64,000 bases of DNA. Origin: DATLLJ01 sp035537875 (GTDB taxonomy: Bacteria > Acidobacteriota > Vicinamibacteria > Vicinamibacterales > CAVVIG01). The position numbers were made by a program, and so were the translations under genes. The stretch covers positions 1 through 64,000 of the forward strand of contig DATLLJ010000070.1 in NCBI GenBank assembly GCA_035537875.1. The letters are read 5' to 3'. Positions within the stretch are counted from its first letter, which is position 1, and the number at the start of each line of letters is the position of its first letter. The notes under the pieces are model-generated. The model was not told the origin of the DNA. It saw only the letters and a list, made by a program, of their open reading frames with translations, and did no database searches. Of this stretch, positions 51,797 through 60,202 are shown in pieces.

Positions 51797-53044
51797 CTAC
51801 GGCGAGATCGTGACGGTAGACATCCCGGTTTGCCCGGGTATCGTCGTGGTAACGGTCACCCTGACGATCTTCTGACCCGAACCGGCGGCGTACGGATGCT
51901 GCACCTGATTGCCGGTGGTGTTCGTCGTCGTGCCGTCGCCGAAGTCCCAAGCGAAGTTGGTCACGGCCACGCTCGCCGGCGACACGGTCACGGTGAAGGT
52001 CACAGTCGTCACCATCGTGGACGTGTTGGTCGACTGACTCGACGTCACGTTCACGCCGATCACGTTGGAGCCTGTGACGACGACGACCGTCGAGGCCGAC
52101 GCCCTTCCACCGTTCGTGTCGACCACGCTGACGGTCGCCGTGAACGACCCGCCCGTCTGATAGACGTGCTGGACCTGGAAGTTCGAGCCGGACGCATTGC
52201 CGAGCGAGGCGCTCGTTCCGTCGCCGAACGACACCGCGACCGAATCGATGCCGGCCGTGCTGCCGGCACCGGGTTGTGCCGTGACGGTGAAAGTCGTCGC
52301 CGTTCCCACCTGCGCGTTCCCCGTTGTCGTGATGCCAGCAGTCGGCAGCGGATCGACGGTGACCGTGATCGTCGCGGATGGCGCTGGTGTCGTCGTCGTC
52401 CCGGTCACCGTGGCCGCCCCCGCGGTCGCCTTGACCATCGCGGTCTTCGTCGTCGTGAGCGTTGTGATCGCGACGCCGTTTTCGTTCGTTGTCGCGTTCG
52501 GCGGAATCAGAGACCCATTGTCCGTAGAGAAGGCGACCGGTACGCCGGGCACGAGGTTGCCGCCCGAATCCGTAACCGAGGCGCTGATGACCGATCGCCC
52601 GCCCGCCGAAACCGCCGACGGGGCGGCGCTCACTGAGATCCCGGTGGCGGCTGCGGCCCCGACGGAGATCTTTATGGCGCCTTCTGCCGTCGTGGCCACT
52701 CCGCCCGACAACGCGGCGATGGTGGCGATGCCGGATCGGGTTCCGGCGTTAAACCGGACCAGCGCGCGACCGCCCTTGTCCGTTTCGGCCTCCACCGGCA
52801 CGATGGTCCCCAGCGACGTCGTAAACGTGACGAGCGTTCCCTCGTGCGGGGGGGTCCCGGCGGGCTCGATGACCTGCGCGATGATGTTCGTGGAGCCGCT
52901 CAGCGGAAGCGTTGTGTCGAACGTGGTCAGGGTGATGGTCGAGCCGTTCGGAGCCAGCAAGGCGATGCTGTCACAGGCTGCGGTGAGAACTGAAAGCGTC
53001 GCGAGGAACCCCCACACCCGACGGCGGCTCAAACCTGCTATCAT
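51797..53044 (-). CDS. Surface lipoprotein with bacterial Ig-like and PKD-type domains
   Basis: 415 residues from the ATG at 53044, which gives a clean lipoprotein signal (LSVLTAAC, Cys near 24); an ATG eight codons earlier is possible. Two Ig-like (Big_1/invasin) repeats lie at about 35-220 (GTLVTFTTSLGTIVP and VPVAFSTDNGSL share the family core). Two PKD-type domains follow (about 230-415), with VSFGDGTSASLG and WDFGDGTTTNTTG motifs. Such domains project adhesive or binding modules from the cell. The gene lies inside the pilus locus on the opposite strand and starts 22 bp from the divergent collagen-tailed pseudopilin. Confidence 0.85.
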   Translation of the reverse strand: MIAGLSRRRVWGFLATLSVLTAACDSIALLAPNGSTITLTTFDTTLPLSGSTNIIAQVIEPAGTPPHEGTLVTFTTSLGTIVPVEAETDKGGRALVRFNAGTRSGIATIAALSGGVATTAEGAIKISVGAAAATGISVSAAPSAVSAGGRSVISASVTDSGGNLVPGVPVAFSTDNGSLIPPNATTNENGVAITTLTTTKTAMVKATAGAATVTGTTTTPAPSATITVTVDPLPTAGITTTGNAQVGTATTFTVTAQPGAGSTAGIDSVAVSFGDGTSASLGNASGSNFQVQHVYQTGGSFTATVSVVDTNGGRASASTVVVVTGSNVIGVNVTSSQSTNTSTMVTTVTFTVTVSPASVAVTNFAWDFGDGTTTNTTGNQVQHPYAAGSGQKIVRVTVTTTIPGQTGMSTVTISP

Positions 53045-53066
53045 GAACGCTAAATATCTTAATCGC
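53045..53066. promoter_or_regulatory. Compact divergent start region between the Ig/PKD and pseudopilin genes
   Basis: Only 22 bp separate the two chosen ATGs (53044 minus, 53067 plus). The AT-rich core holds a possible plus-strand -10 (TATCTT, 53055-53060) and a possible minus-strand -10 (TAAGAT, 53061-53056). Each lies 6-11 bp from its own start codon with no ribosome site, as in leaderless transcripts. Confidence 0.4.
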
Positions 53067-53870
53067 ATGAAGTTACGCGGTCAACTCGAAAGCGGCTATG
53101 CCATGGCCGTTCTGCTCGTCGCCATGAGCGTGATGGCCGTGATGCTGACGGTCGCCATGCCAGTCTGGAACCAGGCGGCACGGCGCGAGAGAGAGGCCGA
53201 GCTCGTGTTCCGCGGCGAACAGTACGCGCGAGCCATCGGGCTGTTCCAGCGCAAGTACGCGAACACGCCGCCGCCCTCGATAGACGTACTTGTTCAGGAG
53301 AAATTCCTCCGGAAGAAATTCAAGGACCCGATCACGAACACCGATTTCGTACCGCTTCCAGCCGCCGGCGGGGGAGTCTTGCCGGGGCCTGCTCCTGCAC
53401 AGGGCCGCGGCGGTGCACCAGCGTCTTTCGGGGCCGCCCCCCTGGGACGCGGTGGTCCGACGAACGCACCAGCCCGGGGGAACCCGGCAGCGCCGTCTCT
53501 TTCCGGCCTCACTGGGGGGGGCGGAGGCATTATCGGTGTCACCAGTGCCAGCAAGGCCGAGTCCATTCGCACTTACAAAGGGGCGACGCATTACAACGAA
53601 TGGCGTTTCGTATACGCACCGACCACCGCGACACCTGGGGGAAACGTCCCCGGTGCGGTGACGCCTGGTGCTGGCGCGCCAGGAACGATCTTCCCGGGGC
53701 AGCCTGGCCAGCCACCAGCACGGCGAGGATTTCCCGGTCCAGTCGGCACGCCTGGTCAACCCGTGAGGCCCGGCGCCCCGCAACCCGGGACACCCGGGAC
53801 GCCGTTTCCACCAGCACGCGGTGGGCCGTTTCAACCCGGTGCGCCCGGTCCTCCCCGAGGCCCTGGTTAG
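53067..53870 (+). CDS. Pseudopilin-like protein with collagen-like Gly/Pro tail
   Basis: 267 residues. The N-terminus has a prepilin-type leader ending ESG and a hydrophobic helix YAMAVLLVAMSVMAVMLTVAM, but position +5 is Val, not Glu, as in GspK-like tip pseudopilins. A coil with REREAELVFRGEQYARAIGLF and a small domain to about residue 90 follow. Residues ~95-267 are Gly/Pro-rich, with a central segment YKGATHYNEWRFVYAP (about 170-186) and then a G-x-P/P-G-x tail that looks collagen-like. A start eight codons earlier is possible. It is the last gene of the pilus locus in this direction. Confidence 0.75.
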   Translation: MKLRGQLESGYAMAVLLVAMSVMAVMLTVAMPVWNQAARREREAELVFRGEQYARAIGLFQRKYANTPPPSIDVLVQEKFLRKKFKDPITNTDFVPLPAAGGGVLPGPAPAQGRGGAPASFGAAPLGRGGPTNAPARGNPAAPSLSGLTGGGGGIIGVTSASKAESIRTYKGATHYNEWRFVYAPTTATPGGNVPGAVTPGAGAPGTIFPGQPGQPPARRGFPGPVGTPGQPVRPGAPQPGTPGTPFPPARGGPFQPGAPGPPRGPG

Positions 53871-53947
53871 CGTATTCCGTTAAGACGTTCGATCGTTTCA
53901 TTTGGTCAGCCCGTCGCGACCTCTGACGGGACAGAGCAGGCGCGCCG

Positions 53948-55003
53948 CTACAGGGGCGCCAGCGCGTCATGGAAGGTGCGCCGAACCGCTCGCATGTCGT
54001 CGAGCGAGCCCCCACCGCACGCGCGATTCGTCAGCAGCACGAAGTACCGATCCCTCACAGGATCGATCCACAACGACGTGCCCGTGAAGCCCACGTGACC
54101 GAACGCGGCAGCCGACATCTGGGTTCCACAGGAAGAGGTCGGCAGCATGGTGTCCCATCCCAGCGCGCGCGTGCTTCCAGGGACGCGGCTCCTCCGGGTG
54201 AACCGCTCGACTGTCTCGGGCCTGAATGGCGGCGGATTGTCTGCGGCGCCCCGGGCCGCGCGCAGCATGGTGCGCGCGAATACTCCGACGTCCCGTGCGG
54301 AACCGAACAAACCCGCATGACCGGCGGCGCCGCCGAGCGCTGCCGCGTAGTTGTCATGCACCTCGCCCTGGAGCGTGCGGCCGCGTCGCGCGTCTTCGGC
54401 CAGCGGTCGTGTCGGCGCGGCGAGCGGCCTGAGCTCGGGCGGCAGATTGAATCTCGTTCCGGCATCGAGCGGGATCACAACGCGATCGAACAAATCCGGC
54501 AGCGGAGCACCGCTGACATCGGCCGCGAGAAATCCAAGCAGGATGAACCCCAGGTCGCTGTAGATGGCTTTGTCACGCGGCGCGGACTCGAGCCGCATCC
54601 GGCCGATCTCGTGCTCGAACTCCCGGCGGCCGCTGGGAGGCGCATCGACCAGGCGGGCCGCAAGCCCGGACGCGTGTTCGAGGAGATCGCCAATCGTCAC
54701 GCGTTCCCGATCGACGCTCCGCCAGTCGGCGAAGAACCTGGACACGGGATCATCGAGGCCGACGCGTCCGGTGCGCGTCAGTTCCATGAAGATCGTCGCC
54801 GTCGCTAAAGGCTTCGTGAGCGAGGCCAGATCAAATAGCGTGGCACCGCTCGTTCGAGGGGAGTCGTTGTCGAAGGTCAGCGTACCGAATGCCTCGCTCC
54901 AGAGGGGGCCTGCGGACGATCCGACATCCACGTACGCCGCAGGAAACTTCCGGTCCGCAATGGCGCGCTCGAGAATCCTGCGCGCCGTCTCGATCGGTGT
55001 CAC
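53948..55003 (-). CDS. Beta-lactamase-fold serine hydrolase (class C / PF00144 type)
   Basis: 351 residues with no signal peptide, so probably cytoplasmic. The active site has S-x-x-K as Ser61-Leu-Thr-Lys64 (ASLTKPLAT), the Tyr motif as Tyr148-Ser-Asp, and a GHVGFTGTS motif in the place of the KTG/HTG box. Its start overlaps the end of murQ by 4 bp, so they form an operon. In Bacillus a beta-lactamase-like gene (ybbE) also lies in the murQ cluster. A role as an esterase or amidase in cell-wall recycling is therefore likely; the substrate is unknown. It is not a drug-resistance enzyme on present evidence. Confidence 0.85.
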   Translation of the reverse strand: MTPIETARRILERAIADRKFPAAYVDVGSSAGPLWSEAFGTLTFDNDSPRTSGATLFDLASLTKPLATATIFMELTRTGRVGLDDPVSRFFADWRSVDRERVTIGDLLEHASGLAARLVDAPPSGRREFEHEIGRMRLESAPRDKAIYSDLGFILLGFLAADVSGAPLPDLFDRVVIPLDAGTRFNLPPELRPLAAPTRPLAEDARRGRTLQGEVHDNYAAALGGAAGHAGLFGSARDVGVFARTMLRAARGAADNPPPFRPETVERFTRRSRVPGSTRALGWDTMLPTSSCGTQMSAAAFGHVGFTGTSLWIDPVRDRYFVLLTNRACGGGSLDDMRAVRRTFHDALAPL

Positions 55004-55944
55004 CCCGTGCCCAGCAGCTGCTTCAGCCGCGCCTCGGCATCCTCGCCGATGGCATCACGGACGAAATGGTGGGCCCGTTTGAGTCGCGTCAACGCCTGCG
55101 TGTAGGTCAAGCCGGATTTCTGCATCACGATCGCTGCCTTGACGTTCCATTGCGCGCGTCGCAGCAGCTTGTCGGCCTCATCGTATTCGAGGCCGGTGAC
55201 AATCGTGATGATCCGCCGGGCGCGATCGCGCAGCTTCTCGGAACCCGTCCGCACGTCCACCATCAGGTTGCCGTAGGTCTTGCCCGTTCTGACCATAGCC
55301 GCCGTGGTCAGCATGTTCAAGACGATTTTGGTGGCCGTGCCGGCCTTGAGCCGCGTTGAACCGGCAATCACTTCGGGCCCGACCGCTGGCGCAATCGTGA
55401 GATCGACGAAGGTCTGCAGTTCCGTACGTGGATCGCAGGTGATGAAGATGACCTTCGAGCCGGCGCGGCGTGCACGGGTGAGCGCCCCGAGCACGAACTG
55501 CGTCATGCCGCTCGCCGAGACGCCAATGACCACGTCGTGTCGCGACGGTCGAAGCCGGTTGATCGCCCGCGAGCCGTCTTCGTAATGATCTTCGACGCCT
55601 TCCTTCGGCTTCACGATGGCGTCCTGACCGCCCGCCATGACCGCCTGCACCAGGTCCGGCTTCGTTCCGAAGGTGGGCGGCATTTCGGCCGCTTCGAGCA
55701 CGCCGAGCCGGCCGCTCGTGCCCGCGCCGACGAACACGATCCGCCCACCCTTCTTGAGCGCCTGGGTGATGATGTCGATCCCGACGACGATGCGTTCCTT
55801 CTCCCGCTGAACCGCCGCCAGCATCTTGCGATCTTCTGTCAGCATTTCCTCGACGATGTCGGCGGACGACTGCTTGTCGATTGCCAGCGTGGCCGGGTTG
55901 ATGGCTTCAGTCGGAAGGGCTTGCCACTTCGAACGGACAGGCAT
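55000..55944 (-). CDS. murQ: N-acetylmuramic acid 6-phosphate etherase
   Basis: 314 residues, close to E. coli MurQ in length. It splits MurNAc-6-phosphate into GlcNAc-6-phosphate and lactate in cell-wall recycling. The SIS domain has GRIVFVGAGTSGRLGVLEAAEMPPT-type landmarks (about 68-91), KPKEGVEDHYEDG and the SASG loop, then GLEYDEADKLL in the C-terminal helical domain. A MurNAc kinase (AnmK) gene is not in the window, but a beta-lactamase-fold hydrolase overlaps it downstream by 4 bp. Confidence 0.96.
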   Translation of the reverse strand: MPVRSKWQALPTEAINPATLAIDKQSSADIVEEMLTEDRKMLAAVQREKERIVVGIDIITQALKKGGRIVFVGAGTSGRLGVLEAAEMPPTFGTKPDLVQAVMAGGQDAIVKPKEGVEDHYEDGSRAINRLRPSRHDVVIGVSASGMTQFVLGALTRARRAGSKVIFITCDPRTELQTFVDLTIAPAVGPEVIAGSTRLKAGTATKIVLNMLTTAAMVRTGKTYGNLMVDVRTGSEKLRDRARRIITIVTGLEYDEADKLLRRAQWNVKAAIVMQKSGLTYTQALTRLKRAHHFVRDAIGEDAEARLKQLLGTG

Positions 55945-56128
55945 GCTGAACGAACCTCACGAACAAGCCGCGCATCGTATCATAGGTTCGGGTTCGACCT
56001 GCGACCATGCGTTCCTTGCGATACGATCACGATAATCTCATGCGACCGGGTCATGAACGCGGGATTCTGTCGGTCCCTGATTGCCGTTCTGATCGCGTCG
56101 GCGTGCTCGCTCCGTTTCACGGTGGACG

Positions 56129-57091
56129 ATGCGTACTGCCTTCGGCGCGTCACCGGTTGAAGACGCCTCGTGGGCCAACGCCGCCGCGATGACTCCAAGC
56201 CGCGTCCGCTTCGGCAGCATCGACGCGTTTCTCGACCACCTGCGCGTCGAGCGTCGGCTCGCCGCTCATACACTCGAGAGCTATGGCCGCGATCTCGCGG
56301 CCCTCTCCAGCTACGCAGCCGATGTTGGCGCGACGCCCGAAGCCCTCGATCGGCGAAAGCTCGAGCAGTTCGTTCGTGGACGGATGACGGCCGGACTCTC
56401 GCCACGCTCCGTCGCGCGATCGGTCGCCGCGATCCGAGGGTACTACCGCTTCCTGGTGCTGGACCGCCGGATCGCCAGCAGCCCGGCCGACGACCTGCAG
56501 CCGCCGCGCGCCTGGCCTGCGCTTCCCAAGTTCCTGTCGCTCGACGAAGTCGACACGCTCATCGCCCAGCCCGACACCGAGGCGCCGCTCGGGCTGCGCG
56601 ACCGCGCGATGATCGAGCTTCTGTACGCGACAGGCATGCGAGTGTCCGAGCTTGTCGGCGTCCGCACGACCGACCTCCATCTGGCGGAGCACTATCTGAC
56701 GTGTGTCGGCAAGGGCAACAAGGAGCGTCTGGTGCCGATGGGCGAAGAGGCTGCCGCGTGGATCGAGCGGTACCAGCGGTCGGCGCGGCCCGCGCTTCTC
56801 AAGGGACGCTCGTCGCCGCGCCTGTTCTTGAATGCGCGGGGCGGCCCCATCAGTCGCGTCGGGTTCTGGAAGATTCTGAAACGGCACGGGCGCGACGCGA
56901 ACCTGCCGCGTACGCTCAGCCCGCACGTGGTGCGGCATTCCTTCGCCACGCATCTTCTCGAGCGTGGCGCCGATCTGCGCGCGATCCAGATGATGCTGGG
57001 GCACGCGGACCTGTCGACCACACAAATCTACACGCACGTGCTCGAGGCCAGGCTGCGAAGCGTCTACGATCGTTTTCACCCGCGGCCTTGA
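56129..57091 (+). CDS. xerD: Tyrosine recombinase XerC/XerD
   Basis: 320 residues. N-terminal SAM-like core-binding domain (about 30-115) and C-terminal catalytic domain with the full set: Arg171 (GMRVSEL), Lys195 (GKGNKER), His266 and Arg269 (SPHVVRHSF), His292 (GHADLS) and nucleophile Tyr301 (QIYTHV). It resolves chromosome dimers at dif. XerC and XerD are hard to tell apart by eye; xerD is a guess. The ATG at 56129 has GGTGGA upstream; ATG 56189 is an equally plausible start. No dif-like site was recognised nearby. Confidence 0.92.
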   Translation: MRTAFGASPVEDASWANAAAMTPSRVRFGSIDAFLDHLRVERRLAAHTLESYGRDLAALSSYAADVGATPEALDRRKLEQFVRGRMTAGLSPRSVARSVAAIRGYYRFLVLDRRIASSPADDLQPPRAWPALPKFLSLDEVDTLIAQPDTEAPLGLRDRAMIELLYATGMRVSELVGVRTTDLHLAEHYLTCVGKGNKERLVPMGEEAAAWIERYQRSARPALLKGRSSPRLFLNARGGPISRVGFWKILKRHGRDANLPRTLSPHVVRHSFATHLLERGADLRAIQMMLGHADLSTTQIYTHVLEARLRSVYDRFHPRP

Positions 57092-57094
57092 TTC

Positions 57095-57219
57095 TGCTAG
57101 ACTTAGCCGTTTGTGCCGTCAAGTCTGAGATGCGGCAAAGGGGGGGCCGGCCGGTCCCCGACGACAAGAACAAGATGTGGGAGTCCGGCGGCATCCGGAC
57201 TCGCTGAAGGAGCAGCGGC
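57095..57219 (+). promoter_or_regulatory. Promoter and structured leader of metK
   Basis: TGCTAGACT (57095-57103) is an extended -10. The leader of about 110 nt holds three possible hairpins: GCCG (57115-57118) with CGGC (57133-57136), flanked by TTT and AAA; a GGGG/CCCC stem around a CCGGCCGG core (57143-57159); and a perfect 8-bp stem GAGTCCGG (57181-57188) with CCGGACTC (57195-57202) and a six-base loop. The last ends 4 bp before the AAGGAG ribosome site (57207-57212). I do not recognise a SAM-I, SAM-II or SAH riboswitch core. Confidence 0.45.
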
Positions 57220-58371
57220 ATGAGCCGTAAGGGACGGTATCTCTTCACGTCTGAGTCGGTCACCGAGGGGCATCCCGACAAGATCGCCGACCAGATCTCG
57301 GACTCCATCCTCGACGCGATTCTCGCGCAGGATCCGGTCAGCCGGGTCGCGTGCGAAACGCTCGTCACGACGGGCCTCGCGATCGTCGCCGGGGAAATCA
57401 CGACGACCGCCGTGCTCGATTTTCAGCAGGTCGTGCGCAGCACGATTGCCGACGTCGGATACACGCGCGGGAAATTCGGCTTCGACGCCGAGACGTGCGG
57501 CGTGCTCTCGACGATTCACAGCCAGTCCCCCGACATCGCCATGGGTGTCGATACAGGAGGCGCGGGAGACCAGGGGCTGATGTTCGGCTATGCGTGCCGG
57601 GAGACGGACGAGCTGATGCCGATGCCGATCATGCTCGCCCACAAGCTCGTGAAGGGACTGTCCTGCCTGCGCCGCGACGGCACGCTCGACTACCTGCGGC
57701 CGGACGGCAAATCACAGGTGACCATCGAGTACGACAACGCCCGGCCGGTGCGAGTCGACGCGGTCGTCGTCTCGAGCCAGCACAGCCCGCTCGTGACCAA
57801 CGAGACCATGCGGGAGGACATCACCGAGCAGATCATCAAGCGGGTGATTCCCGCGGAGATGATGGACGCCAAGACGAAGATCTACGTGAACCCGACCGGC
57901 CGCTTCGTCGTGGGCGGTCCCCACGGAGACGCCGGCGTCACGGGGCGCAAGATTATCGTCGACACCTACGGCGGCGCAGCGCCTCATGGCGGCGGCGCGT
58001 TCTCCGGTAAGGATCCGACGAAGGTCGACCGCTCGGCCTGCTACATGGCCCGCTACATCGCCAAGAACGTCGTCGCCGCCGGTATCGCGGAGCGGGCACT
58101 GGTGCAGCTCGCCTACGCCATCGGCGTCGCGGAACCGGTGTCCGTCATGGTCCACACGGAAGACACGGGCAAGATTGCCGAAGAACAGATCACCGACATC
58201 GTTCGCGCGAACTTCAAGTTGACGCCGCGCGGCATCATGGAGGAGCTCGATCTGCGCCGCCCGATCTACAAGAAGACAGCCGCCTTCGGACACTTTGGCC
58301 GCAGCGAGCCCGAGTTCACCTGGGAGCGAACCGACAAAGCCTCGAAGCTGCGCGCGGACGCCGGACTCTAA
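57220..58371 (+). CDS. metK: S-adenosylmethionine synthetase
   Basis: 383 residues, normal length. It makes SAM from methionine and ATP. The motifs are complete: SESVTEGHPDKIADQISD (ATP/methionine site; His18-Pro-Asp-Lys21), GAGDQGLMFGYAC, GGPHGDAGVTGRKIIVDTYGG, and GAFSGKDPTKVDRSAAY-type loop here reading GAFSGKDPTKVDRSACY. AAGGAG lies 7 bp upstream of the ATG. It is monocistronic, behind a possible regulatory leader. Confidence 0.97.
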   Translation: MSRKGRYLFTSESVTEGHPDKIADQISDSILDAILAQDPVSRVACETLVTTGLAIVAGEITTTAVLDFQQVVRSTIADVGYTRGKFGFDAETCGVLSTIHSQSPDIAMGVDTGGAGDQGLMFGYACRETDELMPMPIMLAHKLVKGLSCLRRDGTLDYLRPDGKSQVTIEYDNARPVRVDAVVVSSQHSPLVTNETMREDITEQIIKRVIPAEMMDAKTKIYVNPTGRFVVGGPHGDAGVTGRKIIVDTYGGAAPHGGGAFSGKDPTKVDRSACYMARYIAKNVVAAGIAERALVQLAYAIGVAEPVSVMVHTEDTGKIAEEQITDIVRANFKLTPRGIMEELDLRRPIYKKTAAFGHFGRSEPEFTWERTDKASKLRADAGL

Positions 58372-58459
58372 CTAACATGCAAGCATGCACGACGGCAGGA
58401 ATGCGCCGAGCCTCGCATGACGCGGATGCATTCGCACGTACGCGCACTTCTTCGTTGAC

Positions 58460-60187
58460 ATGAAACGCGCCGCCCGCGCAGCCGTCCTCGCCGCAGCCGG
58501 CGTGGCGCTGCTCGGCGCATGGACGGCTGTCACGCTGCCGCCCGCGCGTCTCACGCTTGCCCCCGCCTCCGAAGGGTCGCTCCCCGGTATCCTTCACGTC
58601 CACACGAACCGCTCCGACGGGCGGTACGCGCCCGAGCAGGTCGCCGCGATTGCCGCCCAGGCCGGGATCAAGTTCCTGGTGTTCACCGACCACGGCGACG
58701 CCATGAGGACCCCTGATCCGCCGACGTATCGGTCGGGAGTGCTCTGTCTGGACGGTTTTGAAATCAGCACGGCAAACGGGCATTACATCGCGCTGGACAT
58801 GCCGGCCTCACCTTATCCGCTGGCCGGCGAAGCGCGCGATGTCGTCGAGGACGTGCGCCGCCTCGGGGGATTCGGCGTGGCGGCGCATCCCGATTCCCCC
58901 AAGTCCGAGCTCCGGTGGAACGCCTGGGAGGCGCCCTTCGACGCGATCGAGTGGGTCAATCCCGATACGAGCTGGCGGGTTCTGGCCGCCAACGGCTGGG
59001 GCTCGCGCTTCCGGCTCATCGAAGCGCTGCTGCATTACCCATTCAGGCCTGCCGAAACGCTCGCGGGCCTGTTGACGGATGCGGACGAGGCGATTTCCCG
59101 CTGGAATACCATCGCCGCCCGACGGCCCGTCGTCGGCCTCGCCGGCGCCGACGCGCATGCGAACCTGGCGCTCCTGAACTCCGATCCGGTGGATACCCGC
59201 TTCTCGCTCCCCCTTCCCAGCTACGACGCCTCGTTCCGCATGCTCTCGGTGCACGTCACGCCCGAACAGCCACTGTCCGGAAACGCGACCACCGACGCAG
59301 CCATCCTGATGCGCGCCATTCGTTCGGGACATCTCTATTTGGCTGTTACGGGTCTTGCCGCACCGCCCGAGTTCGAGTTCACGGCCGTCAACGCACGCGG
59401 CCGCGCCGGACAAGGCGAGGAACTCGTCGTGGGCGGGCCGGTGTCTCTCAGTGCCCGGAGCAACGCGCCGCCCGGGTTCACGACCATCATCTGGCGCGGC
59501 AGCGAAATGCTGGCAGCCGAGCAGCAGAACGAGTTGTCGATCAGTGCGGGGGAGGAGCCTGCGGTGTATCGGGCAGAGATACGCACGGGCGATCGTCAGC
59601 GACCGCAAACCTGGCTGCTCAGCAACGCGATCTACTTACGCGCGCCAGCGGCGCCTCTGACAGCCGCGCCGCAGACCGTCGCCGCTGCGCTCCAACTGTT
59701 CGACGGCAAAACAGACAGCGGCTGGCATCTCGAAACCGACCCCAGTTCGCTCGCGGCAGTCGACGTCGCGAAGACAGCGGACGGCGCGGAGCTGCGGGTG
59801 CGATATGGGCTGTCAGGCGAATCATCCGGGGCGCAATGGGCGGCCCTCGTTTGGGGCACGCCGATCGGTCATCCTCCTACGAACGTCGCGAACTTCCACC
59901 GGCTGGTGTTCACCGGCCGGGCCGATCGTCCAATGCGCATCTCGGTGCAGCTGCGGACGGGAAACGGCGGAGAAACGCTTCGACGTTGGCAGCGGTCCGT
60001 CTATCTCGATCCGGCGGATCAGGAACGGACTGTCGCCTTCAGCGACGTCGTGCCGAGCGCCGGCACCGGCGAATCGACGCCGCCCCTCGACCAAATCAGT
60101 CAGGTTCTGTTCGTCGTCGATACGAGAAACAACCTGCCGGGATCCTCCGGCCGTTTCTGGATCAGGCGCGCGGCCTTCGAGCGATAG
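58460..60187 (+). CDS. PHP-domain phosphoesterase-like protein, exported, with C-terminal beta domains
   Basis: 575 residues. An N-terminal hydrophobic segment (about 7-27) targets it to or across the inner membrane. The PHP domain (about 42-300) has metal-binding motifs HVHTNRSDG (His46, His48), FTDHGD (Asp77-His78), an AHPDSP motif and GADAHAN. The C-terminal ~270 residues form two beta-rich regions, the last like a carbohydrate-binding or CIA30-type sandwich (LFDGKTDSGWHL). PHP proteins hydrolyse phosphoesters using two or three metals; the natural substrate is unknown. No clear ribosome site precedes the ATG. Confidence 0.82.
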   Translation: MKRAARAAVLAAAGVALLGAWTAVTLPPARLTLAPASEGSLPGILHVHTNRSDGRYAPEQVAAIAAQAGIKFLVFTDHGDAMRTPDPPTYRSGVLCLDGFEISTANGHYIALDMPASPYPLAGEARDVVEDVRRLGGFGVAAHPDSPKSELRWNAWEAPFDAIEWVNPDTSWRVLAANGWGSRFRLIEALLHYPFRPAETLAGLLTDADEAISRWNTIAARRPVVGLAGADAHANLALLNSDPVDTRFSLPLPSYDASFRMLSVHVTPEQPLSGNATTDAAILMRAIRSGHLYLAVTGLAAPPEFEFTAVNARGRAGQGEELVVGGPVSLSARSNAPPGFTTIIWRGSEMLAAEQQNELSISAGEEPAVYRAEIRTGDRQRPQTWLLSNAIYLRAPAAPLTAAPQTVAAALQLFDGKTDSGWHLETDPSSLAAVDVAKTADGAELRVRYGLSGESSGAQWAALVWGTPIGHPPTNVANFHRLVFTGRADRPMRISVQLRTGNGGETLRRWQRSVYLDPADQERTVAFSDVVPSAGTGESTPPLDQISQVLFVVDTRNNLPGSSGRFWIRRAAFER

Positions 60188-60202
60188 CAGGACCGAACGC
60201 AG

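Noticed and set aside
53948..55003. Antibiotic-resistance beta-lactamase
   Set aside because: No signal peptide, a Tyr-Ser-Asp rather than Tyr-Ala/Ser-Asn motif, and coupling to murQ point to a housekeeping hydrolase.
58376..58387. CATGC-AA-GCATG inverted repeat after metK as a terminator
   Set aside because: A two-base loop cannot form a normal hairpin and no T-run follows.
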